From NCBI GenBank assembly GCA_964030785.1, contig OZ034967.1:65990413-66054412 (forward strand): 64,000 nucleotides of DNA, read 5' to 3'. Made by a program: the position numbers and the translations under genes. The notes under the pieces are model-generated. The model was not told where the DNA came from, did no database searches, and saw only the letters and a list, made by a program, of their open reading frames with translations. Below, one piece after another: positions 23,401 through 35,700 of this stretch. Each line of letters starts with the position of its first letter. The stretch's first letter is position 1. This stretch comes from Siderastrea siderea. Taxonomy: Eukaryota; Cnidaria; Anthozoa; Scleractinia; Rhizangiidae.

Positions 23401-26400
23401 AAATTGAAGTTGTAGCTTCTTTATAGCTATGCAACGTGTAATTGATGGCTGAACGCCGCTTCAGTCAAACGTGTGAAAGCAAAGTTATGAGAACGGTTAA
23501 AACACGAGCGTGGGAGTCGTGCAGGACTGTCATCCCCATTTTACACAGTTGATCTACGAGTTTTCTGAACTAGAAATAGAACACAAAACAAACAGTTTCA
23601 GACCTTTGTACTGACCAATTTATTGCAACATTGAAAAAAAAAATTCTTACCGCGTGTCTTCTTTTCTTCGTCCATGATCTGACACGAAAACTTTGTCCCA
23701 GTCTTCCGCTCCGTTAAGAAAATGTTAGGGGAGGGGGGTAGGGGGGTGGTCAAAGTCGAAAGTCGAAAGTGAGAAGTGAGAATTCGCAACCCGATTTTCG
23801 CATTTCAGAAATCGACATTCGATTTCGACTTTTTAAGTTGAAAATTAACTTTTTAAAGCCACTTCTTAGTTCGTAAATCGACTTTTGATTTTTGAGTTTG
23901 ACTTTTCACTTTGCAGATCGACTTTTGATTTTGTGTTTTTGACTTTTGATGGCCAGTGTCGGCTGCCGTACCCCCCTCCCTATTTAAAAATAGAAGGTCG
24001 TAAATCCTTGACATTCACTCTAAATCCTCAATAGGACATTTGCACGATAGCGTCATTTGACGACAACTACCACTGATTCATTTCATTTCTCCTTTCTTAT
24101 TACAATTTTGCCACCCCACTGAGGTTTCGATAAAAATGACCCTAATTTTTCATCAGAAAAAACAAACTGAAGGATTCTGGTAGCTGTTGTCAAATGACGC
24201 CCTCGTGCAAATTCGCTTAAAATTATACATAGCTGCCATCAACTTTATTAGCACTTTTCTTGTCAAGTTAACAAAAGAAGTAAATAATTGATGTCACGGA
24301 ATTTACCGTAATAAGAGGTTTTGCATGTCCCTTTTTTGCAGCCACTCATGCAAACACACGTTCACTTTATTTGGTTGACAAGAATGGAAGGGTAAGCAAT
24401 AAGGAAGATTGTTTCAAGTGAGGTGATCCTAGGTCATATTTTACATTTAGTCTAGATCACGATCATTAAAAATAGCAGCTACAAATTACATTTCAAAAAA
24501 TGGAAAGAAAAAATCAATCCTCCTATGACAGTTGATGAAATCTTCTGAATATTTAGCAGGTCATGTCTATCGAAGAAAAATCGGTCGCAATTTATTTAAT
24601 TTGTGGTGCACGCGGCGCTTTAACAGTCTCCGAGGGTACGGAGCCCAGTTGGGACCATCGATATTTTACGCCTGATTTTTATTTTCCCGACTTTTTCCCG
24701 ATTTTTTCCCCAACGTTTTCCTCGACTTGTTTCCTGACTTTTCTCTCGACTTTTTTCCGACTTTTTTTCTCGACTTTTTGCCTTATTTTCGCCTTTTTTC
24801 CCGACTTTTTCCTCCCTTTTTTTCAAGTATTTATTCTGTCTCCGTCTTCTTTATTCCCCAGGACATATATCTTTATTCTGAAACAAAGCCGAGGTAAATT
24901 AAAATAGTCGGTCAAGTACTCTTTTCCTTTTTCTTTTTTTTATTATTATTTTTATTATATAAATATATATTTTTGTGCATGTTGTCAGTCGTATGAACCA
25001 CAGGTAGCCCAAGCGCAACAGAAGAGTTTGTATGGAAAATCGAACTGAGAATTCCTATCGAAAAATAAATGAACTTTAGAACGTAAACCTCTTGAATAAA
25101 GAAGGTGAAGTGTTACCTGTGTTGTTTGCTGTCTTCCTGTGAGTTTTTAGCGCCTTTGGAGAGGTTTTTAATCTTCTACCCTAACACTATTAGGGTAGAA
25201 GAAAACTCTCATATTACGCTTGGGCGACCTGTGGTATGAACGCGCGCGGTGTTATAAGGAGGCTTGCGTTCGAGAATTCACCCTTTCGGCGATTCAGCGA
25301 CACACATTTTCGCGCTTTTGGCGATTTGGGTCTCCCTGCGTGAATTTCGAAAGCAAAAATCTGTCGTTTCGTTTAACTCTACGCAGTCTCGTTGAACATA
25401 AGTTTATAGTCGACTGGGCAGGTAAAATCATTTGATCGTACCGGTAACGCCTGTATTCATTATAATATGTTTCATTGCGAGAAAGTTTATTTATCAAGCT
25501 AGAAACAAAATCATTTACGTCGAAAAAAGTGTGTTTTTAATTCAACGGTTTCCTTAGGAGCCTTCTCCGCACAGACTAAGGTCTACTCAGCGTGAATGAT
25601 GGCTAAAATAGAGGAATTCCGCGGTCCATCCATACACCGAGAGCGCTTTCACTGGAGCAAAAATTTGGGATTTGCTACCAGATGATTAAATTCTAATCGT
25701 ACTTTTTACTTAGTCTTAATTACTGTATTATATCATAGTTTAGAATATTAGTTCTTACTGAAGGATTTTCTTGAAAACCACAAATTGATTAAAATTTGTA
25801 ATTATCAACTAAACCGCTGTGAACAGAAAAAATATCTGTCTATCCGTCTACCCAGCATCAACAATCGATCCATCCGTCCCCATTCTGATTCGTTCACTTC
25901 ACAAACCAAAATTAGCCAAAGCTGGAGTTTTTCTTTACTATACTATATAGCTATCCAAACTGTCTTTCAACATCCTCGAGGAGTGATTCCTTTAAAAAAG
26001 GCTCTTTTTCTTCCAGATCTCGCTCTCTCTGCCGTCAAACTATTGGAACAGGTGGTACCGTGGCCGCGTATGTTGCGGAGACTGGAGAGAGGCTCTTTGT
26101 AAAGGATATTCTTGGGGTAATGTATCCATATAAATATTGCGCGAGGTTTTTAGCAAGAAGAAAAGGGTGCCAGAAAAAGGGTGTTTACTGCGTAGTAGCT
26201 ATTTACTCACTTTTAGCTGTTTTTTTTTGTCGTAGGATGAGAGGTTTCCTAAAGGGATCGGTATTGAAGGTATGTATACAAACTTCTTCTCACTATATTC
26301 ATTTACGCTATTGTATCGTGACCTTAAAGAGCCAAACATGAAAAAAGGTGAATTGGTGACTGGTTTTTCACCATGCATCTCTCAGCTCACCTCCTGAGAG

Positions 26401-29400
26401 ATGAAATAAATTGAACAAAGCGGTTGCTTTTGCACCGCGTCAGATCAAGTTACTTCATCTCGCGTATTGTTAAGAAAATGTCTCAATATAATTGTTTATT
26501 TCTAAGCGATAATATTGTCCTTCTGGTGTAAGTTGAAATGCTTTCCTGTCTTTGATACGTGAGGCTTGATTTCTAAGTGCGTTAACTCTAAAGCCCTAAA
26601 AGTTACAAAAATGACATTTCTGTTTACACAATCACTGCTGAAACTCTCCTTACTAGTTTTCTAAGAAATGTATGGCGAACAGTTAGGAGAATATGCATTT
26701 TTATATCGGGGCTGAAAGGGTTAAAACAGGATGTTAGCTTAGCGTGGTTCCCTATATTGTAATGAGACTTCATGTGCTTCATGAATTTTTTTGTGTTTCA
26801 GACAGCACAGCTCAGTCCGTGTTGTGTCAGCCTATTGTGCAAGCAGATGGAACCATAGTTGGTAAGACTCTTTTTCCTCACTCTTTCTTTAGACTTTCGA
26901 TTTATGATAAATTAAAACTGCCTTCTCTTGATCTCTGTTTAAATCGATATGATTGATACAAGTGAGGCCACGGCTATCTATTTGTGTCAGCTGGAGTTAA
27001 AAAAATTGTAACGTTCAATTCATACTATAGCGCATTTAATGTGACTTCATGTTTTGGCTACCGCACCATGTTACACTTTGTTGGAAACTAACAATTTGGA
27101 AAACAGTCTTTCAGGAGCGCTATCTTACCGAATTCAGTTTTTACGTACATGGGAACTCCGTGTGTCTTTCATCGTAGGTAAAGTTCCCTGCCCCTCTGCC
27201 TGATGATTGAATAGCTAAGAAATTATTTCACGGCCCATTACATCGGAGGCAGTGTGGCCGAGTGGTTAGCGCGCCGGAATTGAAATCCGGAGGTCCCCAG
27301 TTTAAGTCTCGCTCTGACAGCTACTGGAGTTGTTCCACGGTCAACCCGGATTCAACTCTTCGGCCACGCTTGTAAATAGCCAACTGGTCAGCCTCCTGCT
27401 AGTTGTGATTTTTAACTTGTTATGTTCAGTTTGAAATATTTGTTTCTAATGGTTAAATACTCGGCCCCACTAGCACCTTGCTATAATCACTTGGCTTTCA
27501 TTTTTATTTTGAATGATTTAATGTGATTATGTTGTAGGTATTGTAGAGTTGGTGAAGACCCTGGGGAACTCGCCATTTGAACGAGAAGATGAGGAGGTAT
27601 TTAGCTGCATAATAAAAAAGTTTATCAGTGGTTTTACAGTCTCCGACTACCATTAAGTTTCCTGACGGATTTTGTTGTTTCTTAACTTTCTAGATTGTCA
27701 ATAGCTATCTTGCATGGGGAAGTATTGCAATCCATCACGCTGAGGTACCAATATAGTAACAATAGTTAAAAATTTCTTAACTGAACTTATGGCTTATTGA
27801 TATAAACGTGTTTCATTCGTTTGCCACGAAAACTCTAAGGCCATGGCCAAACGCGTTTAACGTTTTTGTTGGGGACCGTTCAACGTCTTTGAAGTCGGCC
27901 AAGATTAACGCGTTTGGGTTCATTGTTGAATGGTGTTTATTTGATGTTAAATGGTTTTAAACAAAGTTTCATTGCCATCGAACATTCATAAAAGCAAGTT
28001 GGATTCAGAATGTTGGATGACGTTCATTCCGTTTCACTGAGGCCTATCGGCTAACTAGAACCAAATAGTTGGCTCATATTCTGAGACCCAGAAAAAAACA
28101 CGGGGTGGGAAGATACGGGTGGGGGGGAAGTTGTCGAGATCTAGGATCGTCCATACCGACTAAGTCCTATAGCAGACTTACCAACGTTAATAAGTAGTGC
28201 CCTGGAATCGATTGTTGATGGTGATGAAGACGAAGCTTTTGATGATGATTTTGTTATCATTATTTTTCTCGCATTTAGCTATCCAAACAGATGCAAAAAC
28301 AGAAAGACCTTAACAGCTTCTTACTGAATGTTGTAAGGTGAGTCAACATTAAGAGAATGGCAAAAGTCTTGGTGTGAGGATTACCCCTTCTTTACCTGAG
28401 GTTTAATTTTTTATCCTGGATTTTTAACAAATTCAAGTCCGTTGCTTTGTTTTGCCAGATCCATTTTTGACGAAGTCAGTACAATGGATGTTGTGATTGA
28501 AAAAATAATGGTAAGCTTCTTTATTTATTAGCTGTGAAGCAATCCTTATATTTGGGTGTAGGTAACGTATGAATGCAGGGGGGGAGAGTATCGTGCGAGT
28601 GTTTAAGCAGTAGGTTGATTGCCTTTATGAGGAGTAGGAAGGGAAGAATCGTGGGTGAGTGTATTGGCATTGTAAGGAGAGAGATGTTGTTCCCTTATAG
28701 AGGTAAATGTCTGCAATCTGTTTGTAAGTAAACTGGCGATACAGTCCGACTTTGCATGGCAGACACCGCACGGAAACTGTCCGTATTAACGAGGAGTCCA
28801 TGGGAGGGTTCTTGTAAATGACAATTTATCCATTAGTAACACTGAACAGAAACTTTTCACTTTCTTTCAACTTTAATTGGGAATCGGTATCAAAGTGATC
28901 GCATTGTTTGAAATTGTCTTAGTGTGGAAGAATTTTAAGAAAAAATGAATAAGTTTCCCTTCGGGACTAATAAAACGAGGATTCTCTCAAGCGGAGTTCG
29001 ACTGCGAGAAAATTCAACGTTAATCGATAGAGCGTACACTTCTTTAACAAGACAGTCCGATCTCCCAGAATTGCCTCGGCTCTTTACTGCAATGAAAGAA
29101 AAATTTCTCCTAAAAGGGATATAACGTGTAGAATTGTTTTATTGCAACAGGCTTTCGCTAAGAGACTTGTGAATGCTGATCGGTGCGCGCTATTTATGGT
29201 GGACTGTAAAACGGAGGAATTGTACGCCAACCTGTTTGACGAAGGAGATGAGGACGGCTCTGGTTACAAATTCCGAAACGGGGCAGAAATAAGGTACATG
29301 GTATGATCGTGTATTACCGCGTTAAAGTCAGGTCAAAACTTTAATTGGCATTTAAAAGAACTTTCCATCCTCTGATTGGCAGAGGACGTATTTGAATGCC

Positions 29401-32400
29401 TTTGCATCTCTTCTCCGGGTTTCATATACCTTTTATGATGCTATTAGGAAGAAATTAAAACATTTCGTCCTTGCTGATCGTTTCCTTGATCCTTATGACC
29501 TGTTTGTTTGATCATGTAGTGTAATTGTAAGAAGAAGTTAGATACTGGCTAGTATTGGAGACTAATGGTTCAAGGGTGTGTCTTTGTCGTTGTGAGCACC
29601 TGCAGTACTCCGGTTTATTTAATCGACTACTCGACCGCTGCACTTAAGAATTTCTTACAATGAAGAGATCTAATTTCTCTTTTGTCGCCTTTCTTACAAG
29701 ATTTCCCATCACGAGAGGCATCGCGGGATACGTAGCAAGCACAGGGGAGGTCCTGAACATCAGTGATCCATACCGCGACACTCGGTTCAACCGTGAGGTG
29801 GATGTGAAGACTGGGTACATCACCAAGTCCATTCTGTGTGTACCTGTCAGGTGCAAAGGAAGGTAACGAAACTTCCACTGATGATTAGGGCTGCAACGAT
29901 ACATTTTCCCACGATACGATACATATCTCGATACAAGGGCCACGATACGATACACGATACGTTACATTACAGTGTGCGACAAAACTAGTTACCAACAACT
30001 TACACTACTTTTAAATACTTAAATGCTTTATTTCCGTAATAATAAATTTAACAAAGTAATAACACAACATCAATTCGCCTTACAAGGGCTAAAATGTAGA
30101 GCTTGGGTAAAGAATATTAAAGACAGTGATTTCCCAAATTTGTTGATGTAGCCTATTTTATTGTATCGCGATATATATTTGTATCGTTAGAAAAAATATC
30201 GTGGTTCACTGATGCATCGGTGTATCGTTGCAGCCCTATCCATGATCATTATTATAGTTTTAAAAATGAGAAACAAGGTCATTATTTTCCCTAAGTTAGC
30301 TGTTTGCAGTCCGTCTCAACTGTGCGCAATCGCACAGTCAATCTACGTTTTGCGTGATCACTCTTTAGAACAGGTGATTGAGTCTTCAAAATTACGCGTC
30401 AGTTTGAATGAAGAATTACATTTTACATTACACCGAATGTTGCAACTCTTGACGTGAAGTCGAGGAATTTCCATGCCTGGAAAATCGAAGTCTCGCGACG
30501 AATTTTAAATTCTTCGATGCAATTTTGATTATCCATTTTCATTACTGACACGCAAACATGGAGATTCGATTCACATCTTCAAATTACTTATCATTAATAT
30601 TTATTGGTCAAACATGACGCTTCTTTGGAGTCTTTTTATAATTATATCGAGAGAAAGTCGCACGCAGGCTGTTCCAGGGGCCTGGAATTAACTCGCTTTC
30701 GGTACATAAAGCAAGCAACGGAACGCTAGTTTATTGCAGTGTTACTCCCAGGATTTAGTTAGCTTTCCCTACTGAACTTTGGTACCCATTTGTACCCATG
30801 GATGTAGCAAAATGTTTTGTATAAAGAAACAACTCAACGGCAGAGACCAGGAGTTTGTTCTCAAAAAATTGGAAGATGCTTTGAGCCCAATACGTTATTT
30901 CATAACTGAATAGTTTTTCGGGCCTGAAATACTCAGGAAGTTTAAGAAACGCGCTCTTAGCTTAGACCCGCTCCATCTCCAGATCGAATATACAACGCGT
31001 TAACCACTATTCCACCACGCCGTTAACTCTTTCTCTCATAGTATACTATGTTAACTTTTCCTCCTCTTTTTAAAAAAGCTCCGTGTCTAATTAGAAACAT
31101 GTTCGTTTTTAGTGTTATTGGTGTTGTCCAGATGGTCAACAGCAGGAGAGGATTTTTCTCATCTGAAGGTAAGGTTAAGACGTATGCAAAGTGTGTTCAA
31201 GCATGAACCACCATGAACAAAGTACAAAAGAGTCAATGTCAGAAATAAGTTTTGGAGTTCAATAACCACCGCACTTGGTGGTTTTAACTGAATATTCACT
31301 GGCTAAAGATTGCTCTGACAAGTTTGTTTGTTTGTTTGTTTTTTCCACGGATTTGAAGTTTTTGGCTATGTTTCCTGTCCTAGATGCTCGATCGTTTGAA
31401 CTGTTTGCTGGTTACTGCGGACTATCTCTTCACTATAGTCAGGTGTGTACATATAAGAAAAAAGACGGTATGCCGGTAATCATTGTAAGACGGGGCTCTG
31501 CCGGAACGGTTTGTTACGCCAGTTTAGTGATAGTAGGGCTGAGAGTTTTAACTTACAGCTAATGAAAGGTTCACTGGTTGCTTAAATTGTCGTCCGTTCT
31601 TCCCTTCAAGCGTCCAAAATCGTGGACATGTTTATCTCGCAGAAAAGAGTCCACTTTTCTGCTAATGATTTAGTGTAGTTTAAACGGAGTTTAGTCTTAC
31701 TGTTAAAACATTTATTCCACAGAATCGAGCCACTGAGCTCACAGCCAACGAGCCGCTGCATAACCTCGCTCTTAGAGTCTTTGATCTCCCCACCCGAGTG
31801 GGGAGGTGAAAAACTGTGTGCAGCGCCGAGTTGCCGAGGACGCTGTGAGTTCACGTACTGCGCATGCGAGAATGCGTTGAATTGATGGTTTATAATTATA
31901 TACTCTCAGCCCCTGGATTATTAGACAGCTTCTATACTCCTTGAACACGGAGAAACGTTTCTAACGTTTCAGCCATTTATTTTGGCCACTTCTCTTCTTG
32001 AGGAATATGAGCTGACTGCCTAGTAACGTAGCCTAGCACGAAATTGTCGGTTTTCTTGGGCTGTCTGTATAACTTGATTTTTTTTTCAGATATACAGCCA
32101 GCTGTTTAAAGTTCAACAGAAGCACCAGGTAGCTTTAGAAGTGCTCACTTATCACTGTTGTGTGATGGAGAACGAAATTCAAGAGCGACGCGAGTCTGTA
32201 GCTTCTTGTACTCTTCCTAGTGACTTTTATAGGTAGGATTGTCTTTTCTTCCTTTGTTTGTTTCCATCTTTCCGCTGTGCAATACATCTTTTACAAGCAT
32301 TTAATCAACTAAAAAATTCCTCTTCCTGCAGATTCGCTCAGTCATTGAAAAACTGCTTATCAAGCTTTATACGAGTTTGTTATAATTGAAAAATTAGAAT

Positions 32401-32631
32401 GATTCTAAACAGTTTAAGTTCCCAATAAGAAGTGATGACGTCGATACTCATTAAAGTACAGACAGACTGAGTCCTTAATTAGCCGTCCCATTAATTGACT
32501 GTCAACAGCTATTGGTTTGTGGGTGGGTGGGTGGGTTGGTTGAATGGTTACTACAAACATAAATTCATTCATTGCTTGATAAAATAAAATAAAAATAAAA
32601 TAGGATTCACTGGTTGAGTCATTGAATGGCG

Positions 32632-32700
<69 letters not shown>

Positions 32701-35700
32701 CTTGCTTGCTTGATTGATTGATTGATCGATCTTTTTTTTCAGCTTCGAATTTAATGTCTACCAAAGTGATGACGACTTGACAAATTATTTTATTCTTATG
32801 ACGGTGGACCTTTTCCAGGAATGCAATGTCAGGTCTGTAAAACGACTAGTCAAACTGGATTTTCGTAATTTGTTGCAGATTGTGTTGTATTGGTTACTTT
32901 AAAAGAGTCGTTTGGTTCCTCGTATCCATTAGATGGCTGGACGCACGGTCAGAGCGATCCATTGATTGGTTCGATGGACTTTTTCAGCAGATAAATTTTT
33001 TTACAGGATATCTAGAAACGCCAAACCAGAATTATGAAGACTGACCTATAATACCGCTTTGTTTTATTTTCAGACTTGATCTAGATACTCTCATTCGTTT
33101 TACCTTGACGGTTCGCAAAGGTTACCGTCCTGTGGCATATCATAACTGGTCACATGCCTTTGCTGTGGCGAACAGCATGTGCGTCATCTTGAGAGCCGCC
33201 CCAGAAATGTTTACCTGGGAAGAGGTACGCATGCGCTCATTTTAGTTCTTCTTGTCGTTACAGTTGTCAGGCAACTTTTGCATTTTGACAAGAGAGGATG
33301 AAGAAAGAGAGCGAATCCCCCACACATGGGCCTCTTCCGATGAAAATTATTTGATTCTGTGTCATACTGCGTGGTTATTTTAATGACGACACCTCATTGG
33401 TCAGTTAGAATGACGCCATGTAATGTTAGATTGTTGACATGGAAACAACAGATAAAAATAACCTTCGCAGGATGGGTACGAACTAATAATAAATTTCAAG
33501 CTATTAACATGGGGCACGGGGATTCACTCTCTCAGTTCATCCTCTCGATTTTGATGGGTCAGTTGAAACGGAATCTATCAGGATTCAAAAATGTCAATAA
33601 CGTCAACGATATTAATATTTCGATCAGCACTGTTTTGTAGGATTGAATTCGCATAATTTCTGCTTGACGTCTTGTTTTCTTCTTCGTCTTGCCACGTAAT
33701 GTGACTTCTGCTCAAACACTGCCAGTTGCTTCTGGCGAGAGTTGTTAGAACAATGCTCTCGCTTTTGCAGGCGCAATTTAACATGGTGACTTATGTGCGA
33801 AATTTTACGGAACTCAATAGAAACAGATAAAGAATTTATTATGCATAAAAATTAATGTTATCTAATTATCAGTTTCTTGTGCATTTTTACTTGAATTCTG
33901 AAAAACAAATTACTAGGCGTGCCAGGAATACCAGGTTAATCAGGCTTTTTGCGCATTCGTGTAGGGTGTTTATAGTAACTCTGGTTCTTGGTTCTTGGTT
34001 CCTGGCAAAGTCTATTAATCCAGGCTTATCGTGATACTGGGATTTTACCATGCTTTTGGTGCAAAGATTCACATGTCGTGATGAATATGTATAAGACAAA
34101 GATACCAAATACGTTGAATGAGATGACGTTTGCTCTCACTTCTCTTCCTTTGTCTGTGACCAGAAAATTGCGTTATACCTTTCTTGTATCATTCACGACA
34201 TTGATCATCGCGGATACAACAATGCGTTTATGATCAAGAACAAATCTCCGCTGAGCCATCTATATTCCACGTCAACCATGGAGTGGCATCATTTCAAACA
34301 AGGAGTGTTTATTTTAGAGGTGAGCAGATTGGCATTGGAGCTTTCACATTTCTAAGAATATAGCTAAGCATTACATCTTGATAGGGCTGGTAACCCGTAG
34401 CTCTTATTTTGGGGGAACACTCGTTTCAGGTTGTGTTTGCACCTATTTTTCTGTTTAAGCACGAGTGTTAGATCATCTATGAAAGTATAGCAAACCATAA
34501 GGCCAAGTTTAATATAGACCTCTCGTCGAAAACCCATAAAGAACTTGTGAAATAGTAAACGGATCTTTCTTTGGTTTTCACTGAACAGACTGACGGTCAT
34601 AATATCTTGAGCACGCTTTCCGCGAAACAGTACAGGCATATCCTGGAACTTATGGAGGACGCCATCTTAGCGACGGATTTGATGCTGTTCTTTGACAACA
34701 GAGCTAAACTTGAGGAGATCATCAAGAACAATAAATTTAACTGGAGTACGCCCGAACACAGGTACTGGTTATTTTCATGCACGGTACAGAAAGTAAAAGC
34801 CTTCACAGTGATTCTATTCTATTCGACCGGTTGGCGTGTTGGACGTTCGATCTGAATGTGCGGTAGTTTAAAACGTCCCGACAGAAAGCCGTGAGATAAG
34901 TCGTAGTTTTATGCAGCGATTTCCTTTGTTCTGGAGAATTTTCAAGCGCTTTTTGGCTGAGCGCTGCAGGAAAGACGTGAGGAAATCCTGGAGCGTACAA
35001 AATACAAAATATTGTACAAAATATCCACTTATCTGACAGGTTTTTTGTGTATTAACGCAGTGTTCCCTGCCGCCGCGTTTTATCGTTAGGCAAGAAACGT
35101 TTCGCCGCATCGGTTAATGCTGGTTAACCCGGATGTGTTAATGGATACCAGGGAACCGTTAGAAAAATCTTACGAAATGAGAGGGGAAGCGGATAACCCG
35201 GCCTCGAGCCAGCATACGAACCAGGGAGGAGCAGTGATGCTCCTTGTCACTGCATGTTGATAAACTCCATAACATGCGAATCTCTATTTTTGTTTTTGTT
35301 TTCTTACTAAGTTTTTAGAATGCACCGTACGAAAACTTTTTTATAAAGCTGACCTGAAATTCTCTTTCAGGAAACTTGTCCATCGCCTGCTCATGACTGC
35401 ATGTGACCTCTGTACTTCTGCCAAACCGTGGTCCGTTCACATCATATCAGTCAAGAAAGTTTATGAAGAGTTCTATCAGCAAGTACGTACAATTGTGCCT
35501 TTCCTGTGCAGTTTAGTTCATATTCTTAAAATTGCTGCTTTGACTGTAGGGGAGGTTCTGTTGCTTGGTTCGTGTGTGTGATATCAACAGATCCCTTTAG
35601 GACTGTATTTGTTAGTGTAAAAACTAACACTGTTTGTCACTTAACAGGGAGATGAGGAAAAGCGGATGGGTTTGTCTCCAATTCCGATGATGGATCGAGC

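Larger units (their letters stand above)
21005..23985. mobile_element. Foldback transposon remnant in PDE intron 4
   Basis: Two blocks of about 250 bases, 21005-21258 and 23725-23985, are reverse complements built from AAAGTCAAAA and AAAGTCGAAA motifs, with C-rich outer ends. Inside them lies a second inverted pair, about 21970-22265 and 22610-22900. Both inner arms encode the same start, beginning [11 protein letters not shown] on the plus strand and [11 protein letters not shown] on the minus strand, then are broken by frameshifts and stops. This looks like two head-to-head copies of a transposon's 5' end. The family of the encoded protein is not certain. Confidence 0.7.

Noticed and set aside
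27245..27330. Functional tRNA gene
   Set aside because: Anticodon stem and box A are present, but the acceptor stem does not pair and box B is degenerate; it is the head of a SINE.
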